Source: Nitrospina sp. (GTDB lineage Bacteria; Nitrospinota; Nitrospinia; Nitrospinales; VA-1). Taken from it: a stretch of DNA of 64,000 nucleotides. The stretch lies in the NCBI GenBank assembly GCA_018673915.1, contig JABHBK010000008.1:1-64000 (forward strand). The letters run 5' to 3'. The stretch's first letter is position 1. Every line of letters begins with the position of its first letter. This document shows positions 53,765 through 62,514 of this stretch, piece after piece. Made by a program: the position numbers and the translations under genes. The notes beneath the pieces were generated by a model. It ran no database searches and was not told where the DNA came from. It saw nothing but the letters and a program-made list of their open reading frames with translations.

Positions 53765-54586
53765 TCAAGCTCTTTTCCAGAATCGATTGAGGATCAAAGA
53801 CACCAGGTAAAAGGTCCCCGCTACCAGAATGATGGTGGGTCCAGGTGGTAGATCAGGTTGGTAGGATAGTGCCAGACCTCCGGTCGTGAAAAGTATTCCA
53901 AGAAAAGTGGCCAAAAGCATCATCAGGTTCAGGGACCGGACGTATTGACTGGATACGGCCGCCGGAAGCGTTAACAGAGCTATTACCAGAATCAATCCAA
54001 CAATTTGAATCAGAATAACTACGGTTAATGCGACAAGAGTAAGAAAGAGCAAATAAAATCTTTCTACAGGGATTCCACGCAGACGCGCGAACTCTTCATC
54101 AAACGATACCGCCAGAAACTGTTTATAGAATAGAAATACGATGAGCAAAATGAGGATATCTAAACTGGCGATCCAGAAAAGATCATCGGAAGAAATCATT
54201 AAAATATTCCCGAACAAAAAACTCATCAGGTCGACATTGTAGCCGGGAGTTTGTGAGATAAATAATATGCCGACAGCCATGCCTCCCGCCCAAAGGGCGC
54301 CGATGACGGTATCTTCCTGCTGTTGCATTCGCAGGCTCACCCATCCTAGAATTACTGCAAAAACCAGAGCCGCAACCAAAGCTCCTTCAATAGGGGGCCT
54401 GCCCAGGTAATAGGCAATACCCATTCCCCCTAACACGGAGTGGGCGATGCCGCCTGCCAGATAGCCAATACGTTTCACCACTACATAAGAGCCCACCACG
54501 CCACAGGCCACACTGGCGAGAATGCCGCCGATAATAGCGTTCTGCATGAAAGCCTGCGAAGAAACTGCATCGAAAAAACTACCCAT
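53765..54586 (-). CDS. znuB: Zinc/manganese ABC transporter permease (ZnuB-like)
   Basis: A 273-residue ABC-3 family permease with eight or nine helices; GSYVVVKRIGYLAGGIAHSVLGGMG (two parts, about 27-51) is the signature. I start it at the ATG at 54586, which overlaps the end of the ATPase gene by 8 bp; upstream ATGs lie within the ATPase frame. Confidence 0.9.
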   Translation of the reverse strand: MGSFFDAVSSQAFMQNAIIGGILASVACGVVGSYVVVKRIGYLAGGIAHSVLGGMGIAYYLGRPPIEGALVAALVFAVILGWVSLRMQQQEDTVIGALWAGGMAVGILFISQTPGYNVDLMSFLFGNILMISSDDLFWIASLDILILLIVFLFYKQFLAVSFDEEFARLRGIPVERFYLLFLTLVALTVVILIQIVGLILVIALLTLPAAVSSQYVRSLNLMMLLATFLGILFTTGGLALSYQPDLPPGPTIILVAGTFYLVSLILNRFWKRA

Positions 54587-55325
54587 GATTTTTTTCATCC
54601 TCATGGTGATGGTGCACCATATGCACGTGGGAGCCATACATGTTCTCAATCGTTTCTCCCGTCAACTCTGAGGTGGGGTGGCAAATGAGAGTGCGATTGA
54701 TGCAGGCTACCCGGTGAATGTATTGCGAAATAAAACCGATGTCATGGGTTACAACGATGATGGTAATTTTTTCATTCAACTGCTTGAGCATATCGAAGAT
54801 GTCTTTTTCAACCTTCATATCGACATTGGCAGTGGGCTCATCGAGAATCATAATTTCTGGTTCGCAAGTGAGAGCCCGAGCGATCAGAACTCTTTGCAAT
54901 TGTCCGCCGGATAAGGAACCGATAGCCCGTTTACGAAGGTCCAAAATTTCTACATCGTCCATGGCTTTTTCAGCAGCACGTTTGTCAGCTTTATTGAAAA
55001 ATCCAATGCTGGATGTTTTCCCCAGTCGCCCCATTAATACCGTTTCCTCAACATTGATAGGGAAATCCCGTAAAAAGGGAGTGAGTTGCGGCATGTAGCC
55101 TATCTCTTTAACGGACTGGAACGGTGGCTTACCCAGTACCTCAACGGTTCCAGCATCGGGTGTCAATACACCCATAATGATTTTCAATAGAGTGGTTTTC
55201 CCGCTTCCATTGGGCCCGACCATCCCGATAAACTCATTGCGCTGGATATCGATCTCAATATTTTCTAAGATTTTTGGACCTCCATAGCTGAAATGCAGGT
55301 CTCTTATTTTAATTACAGAATCCAT
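54579..55325 (-). CDS. znuC: Zinc/manganese ABC transporter ATPase (ZnuC-like) with His-rich tail
   Basis: A 248-residue ATPase: Walker A GPNGSGKTT (37-45), Q-loop MPQ at 78-80, signature LSGGQLQRV (138-146) and Walker B IMILDEPT (158-165). The last 18 residues are His-rich (GSHVHMVHHHHEDEK), a likely metal sensor or buffer on the cytosolic face. It is the only ATPase for two permeases in this array. Confidence 0.93.
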   Translation of the reverse strand: MDSVIKIRDLHFSYGGPKILENIEIDIQRNEFIGMVGPNGSGKTTLLKIIMGVLTPDAGTVEVLGKPPFQSVKEIGYMPQLTPFLRDFPINVEETVLMGRLGKTSSIGFFNKADKRAAEKAMDDVEILDLRKRAIGSLSGGQLQRVLIARALTCEPEIMILDEPTANVDMKVEKDIFDMLKQLNEKITIIVVTHDIGFISQYIHRVACINRTLICHPTSELTGETIENMYGSHVHMVHHHHEDEKNHG

Positions 55326-55327
55326 TT

Positions 55328-56206
55328 TTACTGCAATGCTCCAGAAATTGCTTTAGCGGTTCGACGCATGTTTTCCATATAGTCTTCTGCAAGTGGGTCC
55401 ATTTCGCGGACGGTAGCCCCGATCATTTTTGCGATCTTTTTAGCGATGGATAAACTAAATTGTTTTTGTACAAATATTACCTTAATCTCGAGTTTTTTGC
55501 CCTTTTCAATTATCTTTTGTAATGCTCGAGGCCCAGGTTCTTTTCCATCTTCTTGGATGGAAACCTGCTCCAAACCATAGTCGCGGGCAAAATAAGTCCA
55601 GGCGGGATGAAATACCATGAAGCGGCGATTTGCGCTTCTAGCAAGTATTTCCCTAATATCCTTGTCAAGTTTATCCAGTTCGCTGATAAAGGACTGAAGA
55701 TTTTCTTCGAAATATTTTTTCTTCAGCGGTTTGATACGAGTCAGTGTTCCTGCGATTTTATTAGCCATGATTTTGACCTTCGCCGGGCTGGTCCAGATAT
55801 GTGGATCTCCGGAACTATGTGAATGGTTGGATAGATGGTCATGCCCGTGATTGCTTTTTGATTCTTCGTGAGTGCTATCGTGTAAAGGAATGAATTGTAA
55901 GTTGGGTTGAATGGCATGAATCCGATCAATCCAAATGGTTTCAAAAGGAACACCAATGCTGAAGTACAACTGTGCCTGGGCCAGGCGACTCATTTTTTTT
56001 GGGTTTGGATTAAAAGTCGCAGGGCTCTCTCCAGGTTTCACCATGACCTCGACGTTTACCTCGTCTCCGCCTATTCTTTCCACAAAATATTTTTGCGGCA
56101 AAATACTTACAAAAACAGGGATGGGTTCGGCGCAAACATTACCTGCAAAAAGCATGAGGTTTAAAATACAAGTCAGAGTAAGAATATGTTTTGCTAAAAT
56201 ATGCAT
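55328..56206 (-). CDS. znuA: Zinc ABC transporter substrate-binding protein (ZnuA-like)
   Basis: A 292-residue periplasmic protein with a signal peptide (1-26). Residues 109-136 form a His/Asp-rich loop (GHDHLSNHSHSSGDPH), typical of zinc-specific proteins. The first ligand site reads SPATFNPNP (61-69), lacking the His of the PHTYEP motif, a variant I recall in a ZnuA subfamily. A further ligand region is FMVFHPAWTYFARDYGL (about 195-211). It lies 3 bp upstream of znuC. Confidence 0.9.
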   Translation of the reverse strand: MHILAKHILTLTCILNLMLFAGNVCAEPIPVFVSILPQKYFVERIGGDEVNVEVMVKPGESPATFNPNPKKMSRLAQAQLYFSIGVPFETIWIDRIHAIQPNLQFIPLHDSTHEESKSNHGHDHLSNHSHSSGDPHIWTSPAKVKIMANKIAGTLTRIKPLKKKYFEENLQSFISELDKLDKDIREILARSANRRFMVFHPAWTYFARDYGLEQVSIQEDGKEPGPRALQKIIEKGKKLEIKVIFVQKQFSLSIAKKIAKMIGATVREMDPLAEDYMENMRRTAKAISGALQ

Positions 56207-56321
56207 ATTTAAAAATATTATGAGTTCAAACTTTTCAAGTATAAGTCTGGATGCGAATTAAGCAGTATAGTGCATTTAAGAAGAAAACTCTTCAATCAGT
56301 TTAATATTAACTGTTTTATGG

Positions 56322-57134
56322 TCATTTTTTTTTGGCTATGAACAGGGCTCCAGCAAAGACAATTCCAAAACAGCATACAAGAGTGGCACCAGTAGGCAGG
56401 TCTAGATTGAAAGATAAAACCAATCCAAATAAGCTGGTTACCGCGCTAACCAGACTCCCGAATATCAATTGAGTTTTGAATTGCGCGGAGAAGAGGGCTA
56501 CGATAACAGCAGGAACAATTAGAAAAGTGAATATCAGAAATATTCCTGCAGTCTTTACTGAGGTAACGATTACTAGGCCGAGGCTAAGGTAAAAAAGAAA
56601 ATCCCACCAAATATACTCGCGATCCCCTTTTTTAAATTGACGATATTGATCAGACAGCTTCCAGAAATTTTCACGGAAAACCCAATGAGGAACAGCGATT
56701 ATAGCAACTAGTACCAAGAGAGTCAGTACGTTCGACCAGGTTATCCATAAAATTGACCCATTCAGTATGTTGCGAAGTTGCTCCGCCCCGTGGACAGATT
56801 GGCTGGCTAGCAAAAGAGTTAATGAAGCCCCCACAACGTATACAATTCCTATAATTGCTTCCTGAGGAACCCGGTTCGTTAAACGTCGTGTGTAAGAAAA
56901 AAAAGCGGAACCTGCAAGAACAAAGAAAAGGGAAAGCAGTAAGGTTTCCCATTTATTGTTTTCATGCTGGAAAGTGTCTGCAAGCGTTACACCCAATGCT
57001 GCCAACTGTGCCAGAGCGATATCGACAAAAATAATCTCCCTTTTCAGGACATGGCAACCAAAATAGGTGAAAACTCCTGAAAAAATGAGGCAGGCCGCCG
57101 CCGGGGCGGCCATGAATGTTAGAAAGTCCGACAA
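56322..57134 (-). CDS. Second ABC-3 family metal permease
   Basis: A 270-residue permease with eight helices and the FVDIALAQLAALGVTLADTF segment, which matches the ABC-3 family. It has no ATPase gene of its own and must use ZnuC (54579-55325) or a distant ATPase. It follows the second substrate-binding protein by 9 bp. Confidence 0.88.
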   Translation of the reverse strand: MSDFLTFMAAPAAACLIFSGVFTYFGCHVLKREIIFVDIALAQLAALGVTLADTFQHENNKWETLLLSLFFVLAGSAFFSYTRRLTNRVPQEAIIGIVYVVGASLTLLLASQSVHGAEQLRNILNGSILWITWSNVLTLLVLVAIIAVPHWVFRENFWKLSDQYRQFKKGDREYIWWDFLFYLSLGLVIVTSVKTAGIFLIFTFLIVPAVIVALFSAQFKTQLIFGSLVSAVTSLFGLVLSFNLDLPTGATLVCCFGIVFAGALFIAKKK

Positions 57135-57143
57135 ATCTTTACC

Positions 57144-58064
57144 TCATGGTTTTGTTTGAAGAACTTTGTGGAGTTCTTCAATGATGGTGTCGAAGAGGGA
57201 AAAATAGTCTTTAGCATCAGATGTTCCACCCACAAAAGCTGGAAGCCTCACGACAATACTTCCTGTTTTTTCCGCAACCAAATTCGCAAAAGTAGACTCA
57301 TAGAAATTGGCTTGTAATATCACCTTTACCTTATGCCGATTCATCAATGCGGTAAGTTTGGACAAATGCTTTGTGGATGGAGGAATCCCCGGTTTTGCCT
57401 CTACGGTATCCACCACAACCAAATTGAAATACCTGGCAAAATAACTCCAAAGCTTATGATAGCTGACAATTTGGGTTCCCCTGTAAGCATTCATACGGTT
57501 TTTCCACGCACTTATTTTTTCTTTTAACTTTTCTTGAAACCGGGACAAGTTACTCTTATATAAATGGCTGTTCCCTGCATCCAGTTCGGACAGTTTATCG
57601 TAAATAGACTTGGCAATTATGAGACCATTTTCAGGGTTAAGATGATAATGAGGATTACCATAAGGATGAATGTCCCCCATCGACCGGTCTACTTTGCCGC
57701 CCGCTACCTCAAGTTTTGAAATATTTTTAGATGCATCCAGGTGACCGCGTTGACCCAATCGGATATTGGGATTTCTAGCACCATCAATCAGGACAGAAAG
57801 CCAACCAATTTCCAACTCCAGGCCTTGATAGATAAGAAGATCTGCTCGGTTCATTTTTACCATATAACTGGGTTTTGGTTGGATGTAATGCGGATCCTGA
57901 TACCCTTTAACCAAGGCCTTCACCTTGATCAGTGAACCTCCTATCTCTTTGGCAATGGATGCGAGATCACTGGTAGTGGTTACTACATTCATTTCAGCTT
58001 CTACGGAGGCAGTTCCCACAAATAAAAGGGTCCAAATTGCATATATTGATACATATTTTCTCAT
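57144..58064 (-). CDS. Second metal ABC transporter substrate-binding protein
   Basis: A 306-residue protein with a signal peptide (about 1-23) and intact ligand sites: DPHYIQPKP (about 57-65), GNPHYHLNP (about 135-143) and IVSYHKLWSYFARYF (about 198-212). Unlike the ZnuA at 55328, there is no long His-rich loop, so it may prefer Mn or Fe or have different zinc affinity. Confidence 0.88.
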   Translation of the reverse strand: MRKYVSIYAIWTLLFVGTASVEAEMNVVTTTSDLASIAKEIGGSLIKVKALVKGYQDPHYIQPKPSYMVKMNRADLLIYQGLELEIGWLSVLIDGARNPNIRLGQRGHLDASKNISKLEVAGGKVDRSMGDIHPYGNPHYHLNPENGLIIAKSIYDKLSELDAGNSHLYKSNLSRFQEKLKEKISAWKNRMNAYRGTQIVSYHKLWSYFARYFNLVVVDTVEAKPGIPPSTKHLSKLTALMNRHKVKVILQANFYESTFANLVAEKTGSIVVRLPAFVGGTSDAKDYFSLFDTIIEELHKVLQTKP

Positions 58065-58090
58065 TTTTGGTTCCTTAATATCGATAGGGA

Positions 58091-59218
58091 TTAATATTTG
58101 TGAGCCGGATGTGACCCCATGGAAAAATTCAATTGCAATAGAACCTGATTTTCATCTGCTGCTGCTTGGTTGAGGTGATTGTATTGCAGGCGGATAGATG
58201 AAAACTCACTAGGTACCCATGCTAATAAGGCACTCCACTGGTTTTTATCGATCCGATTAGGTCCATGTGGAATGGTGTACCCGCTATAGCGTCCCTGTAC
58301 CCACCATTGCTTTGCAAACTGGTTTTGAAGTAGTGTGTACCATCCTTCTTGAGTTTGTTTGCGGAACGAACCCATAAACTCGGTTTGCCAGATAAGGGTT
58401 TTGTAGGCTTCCCTTCCCGCTGGTTGCCATTTGAAGGTCAGATCTCCTCCCACAAGATTGGTTTTGTTTTTAATAACACTTGTAGGAGGCTGACTGTTTT
58501 TTCCATGTACATAGGAGCTGCCTAGTTCCATGGTGGTTTCATCATTTAATTCCCAAAGGTTATTTTGTCGCATTAGATATGCAAAGTCCGACCCTGCAGG
58601 CCCATTAAATTGGGTCGTGTTCGATCCTTTCAGCAGTTGAAATGTAAACTCAGAAAACCATTCAGTGGGTAATAGATAGCTGACCCCAAACCCAATTTCA
58701 TTGAGACCCTCTTCGCCAAAAATCTCTTCGTTGACAACAGGTAGGTCAATAAATGGGAAGGCATGGCTATGAAGCTGATTGTGTTTTCCAAAGGGGGATA
58801 AAAATTTCCCCACCTTGAAAGACAGGTTACTGAAAACCAAACCTTCAACAAATGCTTCTTCTACCTCGATTGTAGATGTCCCTTCTATGGCGAGGGTTAT
58901 ATCACCTCTTAACCAATGATCTATGTTAGCAGCAAGTCGCATTTCCACTTCTTGAACTTTTATTCCGGTTCGAACCCCTTTAGTCGAGTCATAATTACCT
59001 TCATCGTTGTAAGTTCCCAGAAATAAGCCATTCAAGCTTATGGCAGGGTTGAAGCTTCGAGAAATTCCGGTTGCAGTGCTTGAACTTTGTGAGGGAATTT
59101 GTTCCTTTTCCAACAATCGAATTCTCTCCTCAAGTTCTTCGTATTGACTGGCTGACCAGGCGCCAACAGGATTAAAAAGAAAGCTTATCAATAATATATA
59201 TAAGGTTATCGATTTCAT
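58091..59218 (-). CDS. Outer-membrane beta-barrel protein of the metal operon
   Basis: A 375-residue protein with a perfect GGAGG 5 nt before ATG, a signal peptide (about 1-22), a short coiled coil (about 24-42; YEELEERIRLLEKEQ) and then porin-like amphipathic strands (about 55-375) with KVGKFLSPFGKHNQLHSHAFPF, a motif seen in carbohydrate/phosphate-type porins. Placed 26 bp before the substrate-binding gene, it probably admits metal ions or a metal chelate through the outer membrane. Confidence 0.85.
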   Translation of the reverse strand: MKSITLYILLISFLFNPVGAWSASQYEELEERIRLLEKEQIPSQSSSTATGISRSFNPAISLNGLFLGTYNDEGNYDSTKGVRTGIKVQEVEMRLAANIDHWLRGDITLAIEGTSTIEVEEAFVEGLVFSNLSFKVGKFLSPFGKHNQLHSHAFPFIDLPVVNEEIFGEEGLNEIGFGVSYLLPTEWFSEFTFQLLKGSNTTQFNGPAGSDFAYLMRQNNLWELNDETTMELGSSYVHGKNSQPPTSVIKNKTNLVGGDLTFKWQPAGREAYKTLIWQTEFMGSFRKQTQEGWYTLLQNQFAKQWWVQGRYSGYTIPHGPNRIDKNQWSALLAWVPSEFSSIRLQYNHLNQAAADENQVLLQLNFSMGSHPAHKY

Positions 59219-59282
59219 AATACCTCCGCTCCAGACAGATTCCAGGCATGGACTTGTCCGCGAATATGAATAATAAAAGAAT

Positions 59283-59594
59283 TTATTTTTGGGTTTGTGA
59301 CCGAAGGGAAGGTGGAGCCCTACTGGAGTTTGAAAATGAAAAATGTTTGAAGATGCCTAGAGTTTGAGCTTCCAGATTACTCTGGTAGTCCAGAGATGGA
59401 TCTTTTTCCAAAGAGGAAGCTGGCTCGGAAACATTAGAATGCGACCAAGTACAAGAGGCGCAATCCTTATGCGTTTCATCCAGGTCATGGTTGTGCAGAG
59501 CAGGTTCCAATCCCGACAAAAAAGTTAGTGCCAGAATTAACAAGTAAACCTGCAAAGAAAACCATTTATGATTTTCCAACAGTTTTGGTTGCAT
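59283..59594 (-). CDS. Small exported His/Cys-motif protein A
   Basis: A 103-residue protein with a hydrophobic N-terminal segment (about 13-30) and the motif LHNHDLDETHKDCASCTW (33-50), shared with the next gene as LHxHDxD-x5-DCxSCxW. The rest is Ser-rich and ends in a basic tail. The motif can bind a metal. Together with the zinc-transport genes downstream this suggests a periplasmic metal chaperone or sensor. Confidence 0.72.
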   Translation of the reverse strand: MQPKLLENHKWFSLQVYLLILALTFLSGLEPALHNHDLDETHKDCASCTWSHSNVSEPASSLEKDPSLDYQSNLEAQTLGIFKHFSFSNSSRAPPSLRSQTQK

Positions 59595-59695
59595 TAAATT
59601 AGATATAAAAATTCTATATGATAGAAGATGCCTGCATGCAGGAGCCCATCATGATCTTAAAAAAGATTCCCTGAAAATGGGGAAAAGGCCTGAAA

Positions 59696-59977
59696 TCAGT
59701 TGTTGGAGGGGGGTGCGCGACTAAGAAAAGAAGATGGGAGAGCCAGATAGTCTGGATTGCTAATAGTAAGTTTGTGAGCCTGTTCGAAACAATAGGACTC
59801 CAAAGCCGAGCAACCGGGATCCTGATCAATGCTTACTTGGTTCCACTCGCAACTGAAGCAATCTTCATGGTCATCGTGCAAATCCAAGTCATGGCTATGC
59901 AGGATGGTACTAAACCCCGAGAGGACTCCCAAGCTAAAGATCAGGAGGCTAGTTGTAAGTATCTGGCGAAATTTCAT
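59696..59977 (-). CDS. Small exported His/Cys-motif protein B
   Basis: A 93-residue protein from ATG 59977; the frame is open to 60034, but that part coincides with the promoter. It has a signal-like helix (about 6-24) and LHSHDLDLHDDHEDCFSCEW, the same motif as its neighbour. Both end in SRAPPS-like sequences, so they are paralogues. Confidence 0.72.
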   Translation of the reverse strand: MKFRQILTTSLLIFSLGVLSGFSTILHSHDLDLHDDHEDCFSCEWNQVSIDQDPGCSALESYCFEQAHKLTISNPDYLALPSSFLSRAPPSNN

Positions 59978-60005
59978 AATGAAAGTAGAAATTTGTAATA
60001 TGCAG

Positions 60006-60034
60006 AAAATACATCTACTGTATTTAGATGTCAA
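60006..60034 (-). promoter_or_regulatory. Sigma-70 promoter with a dyad operator
   Basis: On the minus strand TTGACA (60034-60029), a 17-nt spacer and TATTTT (60011-60006). A perfect 7-bp inverted repeat ACATCTA-N7-TAGATGT (60011-60031) spans the spacer and both box edges, where a bound repressor would block RNA polymerase. It drives the His/Cys-motif gene and perhaps the whole metal array. Confidence 0.65.
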
Positions 60035-60056
60035 GAGCTTGAATGAGATTCAAAAA

Positions 60057-60752
60057 TTAAATCAGCCACAGCAAGCCAAACGGCAAGGCAAATAATACTA
60101 GGCCAATGACAATGTTGGCGATTTGGAATAGGAAAATGCTGTCGGTAATTGGAGCGATCATGACTTCTGTTCCCACTCTGCGAACAGCATGTTCGATATC
60201 GGCGGAAGTTATCTCTTCTTTTTCTTTTCTGTGAAGTTCATCGACCACATCATCCAGAAAAAAGAAGCGTAATACTTTGAGTATGACACCGAACATGAGG
60301 CCAACAAAAAAACCAGAGAGACCTCCCCGTTGTTTCAGTTTTTGACGAAGTTCGTTGCCGACCTGGTCATATTTTTGAGCCAGTTCATGCTTGGGTATGT
60401 TTTTCTGAAATTTTGGAAAACGCCCAATCACTTCACGCGTTAACCAGTCTAGTAATTCCTGCAAACCAGATAATGCCTCGCGCATTTTCTTTTCAAGGAG
60501 GTGGAGACAGCAGGCGATCCAGCCGTGAAGTATTCCCAGGCCAAGATAACCACCGCAAACTATAGTTAGGATTGCTGTTTCGAGCCAAATATTCCACTCG
60601 GCGATGTCGAGCACTTGAATGTTAAATAGGTAGCTTGATAAAAGGCCAAAAGAAAAACCTGCAACGCCAAATATAAAAATATTTTTAAAGGTGCTAATAA
60701 GAAGATCTTTGAAAAAAATAATCCAAAAGTCGATAATTTGTTGTTTGTTCAT
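60057..60752 (-). CDS. Membrane protein coupled to a J-domain protein
   Basis: A 231-residue protein with two N-terminal helices (about 22-45 and 56-85), a charged middle region (about 88-155) and two C-terminal helices (about 147-165 and 205-230). Its start overlaps the stop of the J-domain gene by 4 bp, so the two are probably partners. The family is unknown. Confidence 0.75.
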   Translation of the reverse strand: MNKQQIIDFWIIFFKDLLISTFKNIFIFGVAGFSFGLLSSYLFNIQVLDIAEWNIWLETAILTIVCGGYLGLGILHGWIACCLHLLEKKMREALSGLQELLDWLTREVIGRFPKFQKNIPKHELAQKYDQVGNELRQKLKQRGGLSGFFVGLMFGVILKVLRFFFLDDVVDELHRKEKEEITSADIEHAVRRVGTEVMIAPITDSIFLFQIANIVIGLVLFALPFGLLWLI

Positions 60753-61609
60753 TCGAGACTGGCTTTAGGGTCAATATGAATGGATAGGATTAAGTCCCCA
60801 CGCTTTTCATCTTGAATCTTTCCTTTGTCACGGATTCGAAGTTTTCCACCTGAAGGAAAGTTTGGAGGGATGCGAACCATCAGTTGTTCTGTTTTTCCGC
60901 TAACCTGATAGGAGATTTTTTTGCGCGACCCGTTCAAGGCTTCCAATGGTGCGATAGAAATATAAAAATCCATATCCAGATTGGGTTCTTTTTTTCCAAA
61001 TACTCCTTTTAAACTTTCCATCACAGGGTTGTCCGATACCGGCGGGGCCGATGTTGACCCAGATGGGCTTTGTTTCTGCTGGTTCATTTTATGTAACGCA
61101 TATAAAGAGGAGCCTACAACTTGTGCCAGCTTTAATCCCATTCCTATTTTCCCAATCGGACCTGGGATGAACCTGAGGATTCTTCCTAATCCTCCAACGG
61201 CTCCCCCAAAGAAAAGGCTCTGAAAAAATGAATTGCCGGAACGAAATCCGGAGCGGTTGAACTCGCGATTGAGTTCTTCAAATATTTCGCGGGTATTTTC
61301 GCCACGGAACATGCTGGAAAAAATGTCTTCCTGAGAATATTGGAAGTTTGAAGAGCCTGTTGCACGCCCCGCCTGGTAATCGGCTCGAAATCGGTCATAC
61401 TCTTGTTTCTTGGGAGGGTCGCTCAAAACACCATAGGCTTCTGTAACTTCCTTGAATTTTTCCTCACTCTCCGGGTCATTAGGGTTGTGGTCGGGGTGGA
61501 GTTCAAGCGCAAGATTGCGGAAAGATTTTTTTATCTCTTCCTGGCTCGAACTCTGAGACACTTTCAGGATGGAGTAATAGTCTTTAAATTTTTTTGTTCT
61601 GCGGGACAT
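60749..61609 (-). CDS. DnaJ-like J-domain protein
   Basis: A 286-residue protein. Residues 9-75 are a J-domain with the essential HPD in [11 protein letters not shown] Gly/Phe-rich linker region (about 95-135) precedes a hydrophobic patch (about 135-165) and a C-terminal substrate domain resembling the DnaJ beta-sandwich (about 210-285; [37 protein letters not shown]). There is no zinc-finger CxxCxGxG, so it is a type II (CbpA-like) Hsp40, probably membrane-linked through its partner gene. Confidence 0.9.
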   Translation of the reverse strand: MSRRTKKFKDYYSILKVSQSSSQEEIKKSFRNLALELHPDHNPNDPESEEKFKEVTEAYGVLSDPPKKQEYDRFRADYQAGRATGSSNFQYSQEDIFSSMFRGENTREIFEELNREFNRSGFRSGNSFFQSLFFGGAVGGLGRILRFIPGPIGKIGMGLKLAQVVGSSLYALHKMNQQKQSPSGSTSAPPVSDNPVMESLKGVFGKKEPNLDMDFYISIAPLEALNGSRKKISYQVSGKTEQLMVRIPPNFPSGGKLRIRDKGKIQDEKRGDLILSIHIDPKASLE

Positions 61610-61613
61610 GGGT

Positions 61614-62147
61614 CTACATTCCCAGCTTTTGGGGATAGGTGGCCTCAGCCATCTTGGGTCCTTCCAACTGGGTTTTGTTTTTTGTGGTAGAGATTAGGTA
61701 AGTCTGGTCTGAATGTAGGCGTTGTTTCAGATTTTCAAAATGTACACTTATGGGTTTTTCTGGAATGTCTTCATCCAATTTTTGTGGAGCAATGATGAAA
61801 TGTTTTTCACTCAAAACATCGCGGTATTTTCTCTTCATATCCATTTTAAAAGCCTGGTAACCAGGGAGGGCCTCTGCTCCGGCATAAGACATTTCGTTTA
61901 AAACCTTGTAGTGATTAGGAATATAAATATTGGCGAAATAGTCAGGACCGAGGGAATGATGAACGGTGGTTTTGACTTTTAATATCCTAAGGCTCTCCTC
62001 TGTTGGAGTCATACTCATTTCCACCCAATAGCTTCGGTCGTGAAAATTAAGGTTTTCAAGAAATACGATTCCATAAAGTGCGTTAAACTTGAACTGCAAA
62101 AAAATGCCTAAAAATATCCACCCAAAAACTCTCCAGAATTTTCTCAC
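61614..62147 (-). CDS. Membrane-anchored protein of unknown function
   Basis: A 177-residue protein with an N-terminal signal anchor (about 7-28) and a soluble domain of mixed structure. It precedes the J-domain gene by 4 bp and probably belongs to the same operon. I do not recognise it. Confidence 0.7.
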   Translation of the reverse strand: MRKFWRVFGWIFLGIFLQFKFNALYGIVFLENLNFHDRSYWVEMSMTPTEESLRILKVKTTVHHSLGPDYFANIYIPNHYKVLNEMSYAGAEALPGYQAFKMDMKRKYRDVLSEKHFIIAPQKLDEDIPEKPISVHFENLKQRLHSDQTYLISTTKNKTQLEGPKMAEATYPQKLGM

Positions 62148-62514
62148 AGCAAAAACCTCGCCTTAAATTTATAATTTACCAAACAGAAGAGATAACTCGG
62201 TCTCTGGAAAATTATTATCCAGATTTCATGAAACAAAAGCAACCGGGTGAAATTTTGAGTGAGGTTTCATGGTATGGGGAACAAAAATATCGAAATGCAG
62301 ACCATAAATGTATATGAATACTATATTTACGTAATTGTGACAAAAAATATTAGCAGATGAGTTGACAGATTTACAGCATAGATGGTAGAAAAACAGCTTA
62401 CCCTAAATGTAGGGGTGGCTTTTATTGCATCCAGCTACTTTTATTAGAACGTTTAATTAAATTAATATAACTACCAACCACAATCACGTGATTCCATTGG
62501 AGCGCTAGATTTAT
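62148..62514. other. 367-bp divergent promoter region
   Basis: AT-rich sequence between divergent genes. A TTGACA at about 62362-62367 on the plus strand has only a weak -10 (TAGAAA) 18 nt later. An inverted pair CATGAAAC/GTTTCATG lies near 62227-62274. No gene is seen. Confidence 0.4.

Noticed and set aside
56207-56321. Zur box upstream of znuA
   Set aside because: The sequence is AT-rich but no dyad resembling a known Zur operator is present.
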